Positions 1 to 7,642 of a stretch of DNA of 8,471 nucleotides are shown one piece after another. The notes under the pieces were generated by a model, which worked only from the letters and a program-made list of their open reading frames with translations, was not told the origin of the DNA and did no database searches. The translations under genes and the position numbers were made by a program. The stretch is from Rickettsiales bacterium. Its GTDB lineage: Bacteria; Pseudomonadota; Alphaproteobacteria; Rickettsiales; CANDYO01. Every line of letters starts with the position of its first letter. Position 1 is the first letter of the stretch. Where the stretch lies: NCBI GenBank assembly GCA_947424995.1, contig CANDYO010000086.1, forward strand, positions 1-8,471. Direction: 5' to 3'.

Positions 1-1173
1 TCAGAAAAATTAAAAATAACCAATGCACAAAAGATAAAAGAACAATTAGAACAAGCTAAGCAAGAATTAGAATTAGCTAAGAGATCTGGTAATCTAGCTA
101 AGGCTGGACAGTTAACCTATGAAACTATCCCTGAGCTAACTCAGAAACTTGAAATAAGCGAAACTAGTAAAGGTAATCGCATAGTTAAAGAGGAAATTAC
201 CGAGCAGGATATTGCTCAAATAGTTGGTCGTACCACTGGAATTCCAGTTGATAAAATTATGGGTAGTGAACGAGAAAAATTACTTCATATGGAAAAAGAT
301 TTGGCCAAATTGGTGATTGGTCAGGAAGAAGCTTTAAATGCAGTGAGTGATGCAATTAGGAGAGCTAGGGCTGGGATCCAAGATAGTAACCGTCCACTTG
401 GATCATTTTTGTTTCTTGGGCCTACTGGAGTTGGTAAAACCGAACTTACTAAAGCGCTCACCAAATTCTTATTTGATGATAGCCATGCTATGCTACGTTT
501 TGATATGTCTGAATATATGGAAAAACATGCAGTAGCCAGACTGATTGGAGCTCCTCCTGGTTATGTAGGTTATGAAGAGGGGGGAACACTTACTGAAGCA
601 GTGAGAAGAAGACCATATCAGGTAATTTTATTTGATGAAGTAGAAAAAGCTCATCCTGATGTGTTTAATATTTTACTTCAAGTTTTAGATGAAGGAAGAT
701 TAACTGATAGCCGTGGAGTGGTAGTTGATTTTAAAAATACGGTGATTATTTTAACCTCTAATTTAGGTTCGGAAGCTTTAACTTTGGCTACCGATGAAAA
801 TTTCGAACAAGCGAAACTTGAAGTGATGGAAGTGGTTAAGCAAACTTTTAGACCAGAATTTTTAAATCGGCTTGATGAGATTATTATTTTTCATAAATTA
901 GCCTTAGTACATATTGCTAAAATTGTTGAAATTCAAATCGATAATTTAGAGAAAACATTATCCAAACATAATATTCATCTTACTCTTGATGAAAAGGCGC
1001 GAGAATGGTTGAGCATTAATGGTTATGATCCTATATATGGCGCTAGACCTTTGAAGCGTTTAATACAAAGAGAGATCCAGAATCCATTAGCAAAGATGAT
1101 CATTGCTGGAGAAGTCAGTGATGGCGATCAAGTGAAGATTAGCTTAGAGAGTGATAAGTTGAAATTTAGTTAG
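1..1173 (+). CDS. clpB: ATP-dependent chaperone ClpB, C-terminal part (5' end outside window)
   Basis: This is the C-terminal 390 residues of the AAA+ disaggregase ClpB, a cytosolic hexameric ring that works with DnaK/DnaJ/GrpE to pull polypeptides out of aggregates. The frame is open from base 1, so the gene is cut by the window edge; full ClpB is about 860 residues and the N domain, first ATPase domain and most of the M domain are missing here. Visible residues 1-50 are the end of the coiled-coil M domain, including the IPEL segment. The second ATPase domain follows: Walker A GPTGVGKT at 140-147, pore-loop GYVGY at 187-191, Walker B VILFDE at 208-213, arginine-finger region FRPEFLNRLDE at 283-293, and sensor-2 GARPLKR at 347-353, all intact. 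The M-domain remnant favours ClpB over ClpA or ClpX. The ATG at 259 is an internal methionine, not the start. bioA follows after 22 bases with no evident terminator between them, suggesting read-through. Confidence 0.97.
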   Translation, partial: SEKLKITNAQKIKEQLEQAKQELELAKRSGNLAKAGQLTYETIPELTQKLEISETSKGNRIVKEEITEQDIAQIVGRTTGIPVDKIMGSEREKLLHMEKDLAKLVIGQEEALNAVSDAIRRARAGIQDSNRPLGSFLFLGPTGVGKTELTKALTKFLFDDSHAMLRFDMSEYMEKHAVARLIGAPPGYVGYEEGGTLTEAVRRRPYQVILFDEVEKAHPDVFNILLQVLDEGRLTDSRGVVVDFKNTVIILTSNLGSEALTLATDENFEQAKLEVMEVVKQTFRPEFLNRLDEIIIFHKLALVHIAKIVEIQIDNLEKTLSKHNIHLTLDEKAREWLSINGYDPIYGARPLKRLIQREIQNPLAKMIIAGEVSDGDQVKISLESDKLKFS

Positions 1174-1184
1174 TATCATTAATT

Positions 1185-1190
1185 AAGGAA
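1185..1190 (+). promoter_or_regulatory. Ribosome binding site for bioA
   Basis: The purine-rich AAGGAA at 1185-1190 lies 5 bases before the GTG at 1196. It supports the non-ATG start of bioA. The site sits inside the 22-base clpB-bioA gap. Confidence 0.7.
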
Positions 1191-1195
1191 TTACT

Positions 1196-2470
1196 GTGAC
1201 CATAGTCGACAAAGCTTTAAAACATATTTGGTATCCTGGTGCTCAGATGAAGGACTATCAAGATTTTAAACCGCAACAGATCAAAAGAGCTTATGGTAGT
1301 TATATTGAACTAGAAGATGGTCGAAAAATTATTGATGCTATTTCTAGCTGGTGGTGTAAGTCATTAGGGCATGCTAATCCAAGGCTACAACAAGCTATGG
1401 TAGAGCAGATGAATAAGTTTGAGCATGTAATGCAGCCTCATATGGTTCATGAAACCATTGCAGAATTATCGGAAAAATTAGCTAACTTAACTAAAACTTT
1501 AAGCAAAATATTTTACGCTAGTGATGGATCAACAGCGGTTGAAATTGCTATAAAAATGGCTCTTCATGCTCAGAAAAATTTAGGTCATACCAAGCGCAAC
1601 AAATTTATTGCCCTTAAAAATGGCTATCATGGTGAAACGATTGGTACTTTAAGTGTTAGTGATTTAGGTAAATATACAGCACCTTATCAAGACCTTATGT
1701 TTAAAGCTGAATTCATCGATAATATTCCTTATGTTTTAACTAAAGATGATCCTTTGTGGGATGATTGTTCAAAAAATTGGTCTAGAATAGAGCAATTTTT
1801 AGAGTCTAAAGGAGATAGCTTAGCTGCGATTATATTAGAACCAATAGTGCAAGGGGCTGGTGGGATGTTAATCTATAGCAAAGACTTTTTGAAGAGATTG
1901 CGTGATTGGACTAAGAAGCGTCAGGTTTATTTAATCGCTGATGAGATTATGACTGGTATAGGGCGAACTGGTAAAATGCTTGCCTGTGATCACGCTGGTA
2001 TTGAGCCTGATTTTATGTGCCTTAGTAAAGGATTAACTTCAGGGATGTTACCATTCAGCGTAATGATGACCAGCAAAGAAATCTATGATATTTTTTATGG
2101 TAAGGATCCATTTCTTCATTCTAATACTCATTATGGGAATGCTCTTGCCGCTAGTGTTGCTTTAGAAGTATTAAAATTTTTTGAAGAAGAAAAAATTTGC
2201 GAAGAATTTGCTGAATTAAATATGCTGGCAGCTTTTCAAAAAATAGCTGATGAAACTGGTAAGCTTAGCAATGTTAGAGGGATTGGCGCTATTGTCGCTG
2301 CTGACTTAGTTGATGTAGATGGATTTAAATTATATAAAAAAGCAATGGAACTGGGGGCTATATTGCGCCCAATGGGAAAAGTCTTATATTGGCTGCCACC
2401 GCTTAATATATCAGCTAAGACTTTAGTAGAGCTGAGTGATATTACTAAAGAAGCTCTTTGCTCGGTGTAA
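1196..2470 (+). CDS. bioA: Adenosylmethionine-8-amino-7-oxononanoate aminotransferase (BioA)
   Basis: This is a PLP-dependent class III aminotransferase of biotin synthesis. It converts 7-keto-8-aminopelargonate (KAPA) to 7,8-diaminopelargonate (DAPA) with S-adenosylmethionine as amino donor, in the cytosol. At 424 residues it is full length (E. coli BioA has 429). BioA hallmarks are present: IWYP near the N-terminus (11-14), SSWW at 50-53, SDGSTAVE at 109-116, GYHGET at 143-148, EPIVQGAGGM at 215-224, IADE with the PLP-contacting Asp at 249, the Schiff-base lysine in LSKG (K278), and RPMGK with Arg391, which aligns with the substrate-carboxylate arginine of E. coli BioA. These separate it from other class III enzymes such as ornithine or GABA aminotransferases. 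One oddity is a Gly at the position of E. coli Tyr17 (WYPG rather than WHPY). The GTG start is chosen from the Shine-Dalgarno spacing and the BioA-like N-terminus. No bioB, bioF, bioD or bioC is visible, so the step may depend on distant genes. Confidence 0.95.
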   Translation: MTIVDKALKHIWYPGAQMKDYQDFKPQQIKRAYGSYIELEDGRKIIDAISSWWCKSLGHANPRLQQAMVEQMNKFEHVMQPHMVHETIAELSEKLANLTKTLSKIFYASDGSTAVEIAIKMALHAQKNLGHTKRNKFIALKNGYHGETIGTLSVSDLGKYTAPYQDLMFKAEFIDNIPYVLTKDDPLWDDCSKNWSRIEQFLESKGDSLAAIILEPIVQGAGGMLIYSKDFLKRLRDWTKKRQVYLIADEIMTGIGRTGKMLACDHAGIEPDFMCLSKGLTSGMLPFSVMMTSKEIYDIFYGKDPFLHSNTHYGNALAASVALEVLKFFEEEKICEEFAELNMLAAFQKIADETGKLSNVRGIGAIVAADLVDVDGFKLYKKAMELGAILRPMGKVLYWLPPLNISAKTLVELSDITKEALCSV

Positions 2471-2507
2471 TGATACTACTATACCAATTTTCAGCAATAG
2501 CCGAGCA
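2459..2507 (+). terminator. Possible bioA 3' hairpin
   Basis: TGCTCGG at 2459-2465, overlapping the end of bioA, is exactly complementary to CCGAGCA at 2501-2507, and CTTTTA follows. The 35-base loop is long and the T-run is short, so termination here is only a possibility. Confidence 0.25.
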
Positions 2508-2527
2508 CTTTTAGAGTTGATATATCA

Positions 2528-2562
2528 ATCCCTGACCTAAGTTAATGAACTTTTACAGGGAT
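2528..2562. terminator. Nested inverted repeat between converging genes, possible two-way terminator
   Basis: ATCCCTG at 2528-2534 pairs perfectly with CAGGGAT at 2556-2562. Inside it, AAGTT at 2539-2543 pairs with AACTT at 2548-2552 around an AATG loop. It lies between the bioA stop and the stop of the leftward membrane-protein gene, where a bidirectional terminator is expected. Neither side has a strong T-run, so the function is inferred from position. A perfect 12-base palindrome, TTGATATATCAA, abuts it at 2517-2528. Confidence 0.4.
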
Positions 2563-2578
2563 AATGAAGGAAATGATT

Positions 2579-5119
2579 TTACCTATTTGGATTATAAAAA
2601 TGCTGATCATACTTAAACTCGTTGGCTAAATTATCTTTGGTAATAAGCCAATGATGCTTAGTTGAGTTTAAATATTTTTCCTCAAGATCGAGTGAAGGAA
2701 GACTGATTAATATTTTGATTAATGGTTTTGCTAGAGGATCATTAAAATCAACTAACGGCCTGTTAGACTCATCAATAAATTGAGATAAATTATATTTTTT
2801 CTGCTCTTGATTTAAGTTAAATGGGCTGTCGCTAACTGCAACAAGATTACCAAGCATGGTAGCATACTTAAATACATGGGCAGCAGTATAAATTATATCA
2901 TCGCAGCCGGTAGTATTAAAATACGCCACTCCATTAGGCTTTAAATGAGCTTTTACTAATTGAAAAAATTCTTTTGATATCAAATTATTTAATCCAGTAC
3001 GCCAATATAAGGTGTTATTCATAACAATAAAGTCATATTTATTATTATTTTTCTTAAGCCATAAAGCTCCATCATCAAAATAGAAGTTATTTTTTGGATT
3101 GGCTAAAATGCTAGCTTGTTCAGGATAGTCTTTAATAATCTCTAAGTATCCTTGATTAAGTTCAATAATATCAATTTTTTCAATAGGTTTGTAATCAGTT
3201 AAGACCTTTACCCATGAACCAGTGCTTAGGCCTATAACTAAAACATCTTTAGGTTTAGGATGTAAGGCTGAGATTGCATAAGCTCTGATAATGCCGTTGT
3301 TAGGGTTAGTAAATTTTGAATTAAACTTACCATCATAAACTCCATTACCATATACTACATGGTCTTCTTTTTCCTGCAATATTGTTATAATGCCATGGCG
3401 ATTTTCAATAATTTTTTCAAATGGATATAGATCCTGGCTAACGTAGAAAAATTGAAGTTTTTCTAAGAAGTTTTTATAGATAGTATTATGAACGGAGACA
3501 GGGAATATCATCATAGCTATAATCAATAGACTATATTTATAGTTATAATATAGCGAAACAAAAAGAGCTGTCGCTAATATCAGATAGCTAATCAGTAATA
3601 TATTGTGAGTAATGCCAAGATATTCGAAGGTGTAATATCCGGTGACAATAGATCCCAAAACTGCTCCAAGTATATTAGCTGCATAAATATAATTAAATTT
3701 TTGTTCAGATGATTTAGTTATTTGAGCAACCAAAGGTAAAATAGCTCCCATTAGATATGCGGTATAACAAGCAGTAAAATAAGGTGCGTTATTAGCAACT
3801 GCTTGAAAATTTAATTGTAACATTAAGGGAATTAAAAAATAAAAAACAACAAAACAGATAATTAGATTTTTAAAGATAAAGGCCAAAGGGTTTTTTGAGA
3901 TGCTAATAATTTTTTCAGCTTTTAAAGAACCAAAAGCTATTCCTAATAAATATAAGCTTAATAATATTCCAAAAGTATTAGCGCTATTGCCATTAGAAAA
4001 ATCAGCTAATCTAAACCAAATCATTTCTTGGCTTAAAGCAATGTAGCCGACTAAAAATGCGATAATTACCCCAGTAATAAAGCTGATAGATTGATTGTTT
4101 ACTTTACTTGGTAAAGGAATTTTTCGTTCACTTAGATAGCCAGACATTACATAAACAAGCCAAGCTGTAAGAAAGTTAAATCCAACAGCTATTAAAATAG
4201 CTGAATTTTTCCCACCTAGAACTAAAATTAAGCTTACGGTTAAGAAGGCTGCAATAGCAGAGCCAAAGGTATTAAATGCATATAATCTGCCAACAGCTTT
4301 TCCAACATCAGACAAATATTGGGTGAGATAAGATACTAGAATTGGTAAAGTGGCGCCCATTAGAAATGTAGGGAATAAAACAGATATCAAACTCTGCAAA
4401 ATGACGTCTGTTAAAGATGATTGATTAAGTTCTATAGCCACAAGGTTGATGATATCTAAGCTAAAAATACCATATATACCTATAAGTAATTCAATAAACA
4501 AAAAGGCGCGCAAATAGTTATATTTAAATAATTTAACGATGAAGTTGCTGGAAAAAGCGCCTAGACCTAAGCCTGCCATAAATACAGCAACGATTATAGT
4601 AACTGTTTCACTATTGACTCCATAAGTAGACAATAATTCTTTTTGCCAAATAATTTGATAAATTAATGCAGCAAAGCCAGAAAGGAGAAAAATAAAAGGT
4701 GTCGCATTATTGGAGATAAATATTTTCTTTTTATCTTCATCTTGCATAACCAAAATTAGCAGAATAATTTGCGCTAATATGAATAAAACTATAGTTAGAA
4801 TAAATAGGCTTATGGTAGCTCTAAATGGTCCAAATAATCCAAGAAATAATAAAAAAACTAAATAGGTTAAAGGGTCATATAATTTAAACTTATTTAAGCT
4901 ATCTGCTTTAAGAAAACTAAGATAATAATGGGTTCTATCTCTAATATCCCACAATATTTTGTAAGTTAAATAAGTGATAATTAGTGAAATGAAAGCAGAA
5001 TAATATATTATTTCTTTTATTTCAATAAGGGTAGGGATCATCATTGTTAAGTAAGTAACAATACTGACTCCAATAATTGCAGATATTAATCCTAAAATAA
5101 TTTTTGGTATATTTGGCAT
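2579..5119 (-). CDS. Multi-pass membrane protein fused to a spermidine-synthase-like domain
   Basis: This 846-residue protein joins a large membrane region (about residues 1-545) to a C-terminal Rossmann-fold domain of the spermidine synthase/methyltransferase type (about 570-770). About 14-16 hydrophobic segments are visible. The membrane part contains two related halves: GFAALIYQIIW (148-158) with FLMGATLP (252-259) and YAFNTFGSAIA (280-290) recur as GYIALSQEMIW (358-368), YLMGAILP (455-462) and YAANILGAVLG (479-489). In the soluble domain I see VLVIGLSTGSW (626-636), an acidic strand end in IDIIEL (649-654), FDDGALWL (681-688) and YDFIVMNN (695-702). The family GGGDGG loop and the catalytic D-S-[ST]-D-P-x-G-P loop are not preserved, so classical putrescine aminopropyl transfer is doubtful. 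The substrate is unknown. The start at 5119 gives a hydrophobic N-terminus but has no clear Shine-Dalgarno; a later start at Met26 or Met27 is possible. The gene diverges from cydA, with no demonstrated functional link. Confidence 0.85.
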   Translation of the reverse strand: MPNIPKIILGLISAIIGVSIVTYLTMMIPTLIEIKEIIYYSAFISLIITYLTYKILWDIRDRTHYYLSFLKADSLNKFKLYDPLTYLVFLLFLGLFGPFRATISLFILTIVLFILAQIILLILVMQDEDKKKIFISNNATPFIFLLSGFAALIYQIIWQKELLSTYGVNSETVTIIVAVFMAGLGLGAFSSNFIVKLFKYNYLRAFLFIELLIGIYGIFSLDIINLVAIELNQSSLTDVILQSLISVLFPTFLMGATLPILVSYLTQYLSDVGKAVGRLYAFNTFGSAIAAFLTVSLILVLGGKNSAILIAVGFNFLTAWLVYVMSGYLSERKIPLPSKVNNQSISFITGVIIAFLVGYIALSQEMIWFRLADFSNGNSANTFGILLSLYLLGIAFGSLKAEKIISISKNPLAFIFKNLIICFVVFYFLIPLMLQLNFQAVANNAPYFTACYTAYLMGAILPLVAQITKSSEQKFNYIYAANILGAVLGSIVTGYYTFEYLGITHNILLISYLILATALFVSLYYNYKYSLLIIAMMIFPVSVHNTIYKNFLEKLQFFYVSQDLYPFEKIIENRHGIITILQEKEDHVVYGNGVYDGKFNSKFTNPNNGIIRAYAISALHPKPKDVLVIGLSTGSWVKVLTDYKPIEKIDIIELNQGYLEIIKDYPEQASILANPKNNFYFDDGALWLKKNNNKYDFIVMNNTLYWRTGLNNLISKEFFQLVKAHLKPNGVAYFNTTGCDDIIYTAAHVFKYATMLGNLVAVSDSPFNLNQEQKKYNLSQFIDESNRPLVDFNDPLAKPLIKILISLPSLDLEEKYLNSTKHHWLITKDNLANEFKYDQHFYNPNR

Positions 5120-5232
5120 GTATATTTCTAAAGAGATCTAAAATTTATACTGGATATAAACTTATAAGTTATACATAATAGGTAAATATAACAGATAAAG
5201 ATAGTAATGTTTTGTAAAAAAGGAGAAAAATA
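5120..5232. promoter_or_regulatory. Divergent promoter region with 12-base palindrome
   Basis: This 113-base AT-rich gap must hold the leftward promoter of the membrane-protein gene and the rightward promoter of cydAB, unless either is read from further away. A perfect palindrome, AACTTATAAGTT, sits at 5159-5170 near the middle and could be an operator. Minus-10-like hexamers occur (CATAAT at 5174-5179, TATAAC at 5187-5192, and TATAAA on the minus strand near 5144-5149), but I found no convincing -35 partner, so no promoter is assigned. AAGGAG at 5220-5225, 7 bases before the cydA ATG, is a strong ribosome binding site. Confidence 0.5.
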
Positions 5233-6555
5233 ATGGATGCATTAATGCTAGCGCGGATTCAATTTGCAGCGAATATTTCTTTCCATATTTTATTTCCAAC
5301 TATAACGATTGCCCTGAGTTGGATTTTATTATTTTTTAGATTACGCTATCAGACTACCAGCGATATAAAATGGATGGATGCCTACAAATTTTGGGTGAAA
5401 ATTTTTGCCTTATGCTTCGCTCTTGGAGTGGTCTCTGGAATTACCATGTCTTTTCAGTTTGGTACCAACTGGCCAGGTTTTATGTTAAAAGTAGGTAACA
5501 TTGCGGGGCCACTACTTGCTTATGAAGTGATGACCGCTTTCTTTTTAGAGGCTACATTTCTTGGCATTATGCTATTTGGGATTAATCGAGTATCACATAG
5601 AATACATATGCTAGCTACCATATTGGTGGCGTTTGGGGTAACTTTATCTGCTTTTTGGATTCTAGTATTAAATAGTTGGATGCAGACTCCTACAGGTTAT
5701 GAAATACATAACGGGGTGATTCATGCAACCAGCTGGTTGGAGGTGGTATTTAATCCTTCAATGCCTTACCGAGTAGTGCATGTACTACTTGCTTCTGGTC
5801 TTACCTCTTCGTTTTTAGTTGCAGGTATTTCAGCTTATAGATTCATTCGGGGTGACTCTTGCGCAAGCGTAATGGCAGCAATGAAAACTGCTGTTTATGC
5901 TGCTGCAGTGTTAATTCCTCTGCAAATATATGCAGGTGATGCGCATGGACTTAATACTTTAGAATATCAGCCGGCTAAGATTGCAGCGATGGAAGGAATT
6001 TGGAACACTGAACATGGAGCTCCATTATTGCTATTTGCTATTCCTAATAAAGAGACTCGCAGCAATGAATATAGTTTTGGGTTGCCGAAGTTTGGTAGCC
6101 TTATTTTAACTCATTCTTGGGATGGAGAAATAAAAGGTTTAAATGAGTTTGAAGGCAAACATCCTCCGGTTATGCCTATATTCTTTGCTTTTCGAATAAT
6201 GGTAGCTGTTGGGATATTAATGCTTCTCGCTGCATGGCTCGGTGCATGGCAGATATGGCGTAAAGGTGAACCTGCTAAATGGCTTAGTTATGGGCTTGCT
6301 ACTATGACCTTTTCTGGTTGGATAGCAACGCTTGCTGGTTGGTATACCACGGAAATAGGCAGACAACCCTATCTTGTTTATAATGTACTTACTACCATAG
6401 AGGCAGCTGCAACTAATGTATCAAATGGAATGATTATTAGTACTTTGATCATGTATCTAACCCTTTATGTGGTGTTAATTATATCTTTTATATCAGTAGT
6501 GTTTTATTTAGCCCGTAAAGCTGGAGAGAAACCAGAAACAATAGCAACTAATTAG
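5233..6555 (+). CDS. cydA: Cytochrome bd-type quinol oxidase subunit I, short Q-loop (CydA/CioA)
   Basis: This is the haem-bearing subunit of a bd-type terminal oxidase in the inner membrane, which oxidises quinol and reduces oxygen to water without pumping protons. All three expected axial ligands are present: His18 (E. coli His19), His183 (E. coli His186) and Met323 in FRIMVAVG (E. coli Met393). Glu98 and Glu106 match E. coli Glu99 and Glu107, and Lys249 and Glu254 in QPAKIAAMEG match the quinol-site Lys252 and Glu257. The motif GWYTTEIGRQP is at 369-379. At 440 residues it lacks the long Q-loop insert of E. coli CydA (522 residues), placing it with the short-loop, cyanide-insensitive-oxidase-like group. 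cioA would be an equally fair name. AAGGAG at 5220-5225 supports the ATG start. cydB follows after 12 bases in one transcription unit. No cydDC is in the window. Confidence 0.97.
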   Translation: MDALMLARIQFAANISFHILFPTITIALSWILLFFRLRYQTTSDIKWMDAYKFWVKIFALCFALGVVSGITMSFQFGTNWPGFMLKVGNIAGPLLAYEVMTAFFLEATFLGIMLFGINRVSHRIHMLATILVAFGVTLSAFWILVLNSWMQTPTGYEIHNGVIHATSWLEVVFNPSMPYRVVHVLLASGLTSSFLVAGISAYRFIRGDSCASVMAAMKTAVYAAAVLIPLQIYAGDAHGLNTLEYQPAKIAAMEGIWNTEHGAPLLLFAIPNKETRSNEYSFGLPKFGSLILTHSWDGEIKGLNEFEGKHPPVMPIFFAFRIMVAVGILMLLAAWLGAWQIWRKGEPAKWLSYGLATMTFSGWIATLAGWYTTEIGRQPYLVYNVLTTIEAAATNVSNGMIISTLIMYLTLYVVLIISFISVVFYLARKAGEKPETIATN

Positions 6556-6567
6556 GAGTAGATAGAT

Positions 6568-7575
6568 ATGGAAATTTTCACCAATGGTCAGTGGCTTCCT
6601 TTAGTATTTGTGGCGCTAATGGGGATTTCAATTTTGGCTTACGTAATTCTAGATGGTTATGACTTAGGCGTTGGGATGTTAATGAGCTGCGCAAGTGATG
6701 ATGAAAAAGATAAAATGATTGCTTCGATTGGGCCATTTTGGGATGCTAATGAGACCTGGCTAGTGTTAAGTGTAGGTATTTTATTAGTAGCATTCCCATT
6801 AGCACATGGAGTTATTCTTAGTGCTCTTTATATCCCTACTGCGATTATGCTAGGTGGATTAATCCTGCGAGGAGTGTCATTTGATTTTCGCTCTAAGGCT
6901 AAAGCGCACCATAAACATTTATGGGATAAGTCTTTTATGGGTGGATCATTGATCACTGCGCTTGCTCAAGGCTACATGCTAGGGCTATATATTGCAGGGT
7001 TTAATACCAATTTTATTACTTTTGCTTTTGGTATGCTTGCTGGTGTTTGTGTGGTAGCTGGCTATTGTTTGGTTGGCGGTAGCTGGTTGATTATGAAAGC
7101 TGAAGGTGAATTACAGAAAAAAGCTGTTCGTTGGGCTAGATTCGGTTTATGGGGAACTGCGCTTGGAATGGCGGTTGTATCGATTTCGACTCCATTGCTT
7201 TCTGAACGAATTTTTGATAAATGGTTTAGTTTTTCTAATTTCTTTATGTTGTTGCCAATTCCAGTGATGACTGGATTTTTGATTATTTTACTAGAATTTA
7301 CCCTTCGTAAGTTGCCGCAAGATGATGATCGCTATTGTTGGGTGCCATTCGCTGGTAGTGTTTGGTTATTTATTTTAGGTTTTTATGGACTGGCATATAG
7401 CTTTTATCCATATATAGTACCAGAAAAAATTACTATCTGGGAAGCAGCAAGTTCACCAGAATCGCTAATGCTTATTTTAATTGGTGCACTTATCGTATTA
7501 CCATTTATTATCGGCTATACCATCTTTGCTTATCGAGTATTCTGGGGGAAGGTGAAGGATCTTAATTATTATTAG
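6568..7575 (+). CDS. cydB: Cytochrome bd-type quinol oxidase subunit II (CydB/CioB)
   Basis: This is the second integral membrane subunit of the bd-type oxidase, pairing with CydA to form the catalytic heterodimer. It is 335 residues with about eight or nine hydrophobic helices, shorter than E. coli CydB (379) but usual for the short-loop group. Family motifs are clear: ILDGYDLGVGML at 27-38, whose Asp29 aligns with the conserved E. coli Asp29, GPFWDANETWL at 55-65, and ILRGVSFDFR at 99-108. Its ribosome binding site AGGAG (6554-6558) overlaps the cydA stop codon, 9 bases before the ATG, implying translational coupling. After the stop, no recognisable cydX-type small subunit follows, although another AGGAG overlaps the cydB stop. 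Confidence 0.97.
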   Translation: MEIFTNGQWLPLVFVALMGISILAYVILDGYDLGVGMLMSCASDDEKDKMIASIGPFWDANETWLVLSVGILLVAFPLAHGVILSALYIPTAIMLGGLILRGVSFDFRSKAKAHHKHLWDKSFMGGSLITALAQGYMLGLYIAGFNTNFITFAFGMLAGVCVVAGYCLVGGSWLIMKAEGELQKKAVRWARFGLWGTALGMAVVSISTPLLSERIFDKWFSFSNFFMLLPIPVMTGFLIILLEFTLRKLPQDDDRYCWVPFAGSVWLFILGFYGLAYSFYPYIVPEKITIWEAASSPESLMLILIGALIVLPFIIGYTIFAYRVFWGKVKDLNYY

Positions 7576-7610
7576 GAGTGATCTATAAAAGTATGTTGTA
7601 CGAGATATCG

Positions 7611-7631
7611 TTTTATAAGTAAGTTATAAAA
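7611..7631. repeat. AT-rich hairpin after cydB
   Basis: TTTTATAA at 7611-7618 is perfectly complementary to TTATAAAA at 7624-7631 around a 5-base loop. It lies 35 bases after the cydB stop and might mark the transcript end, but the stem is pure A/T and no clean T-run follows, so a terminator role is weakly supported. Confidence 0.35.
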
Positions 7632-7642
7632 ACAATGCGATG

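Noticed and set aside
259..261. ATG as an independent start giving a short ClpB-like protein
   Set aside because: The upstream in-frame codons encode the ClpB M-domain end, and no ribosome binding site precedes this ATG.
347..535. 62-codon open frame on the plus strand inside clpB
   Set aside because: It overlaps the strongly conserved ATPase domain of ClpB in another frame and has no family resemblance; it is a shadow.
2579..7575. Functional coupling of the spermidine-synthase-like membrane protein to the bd oxidase
   Set aside because: The genes are only divergent neighbours; nothing in either sequence indicates a shared pathway.
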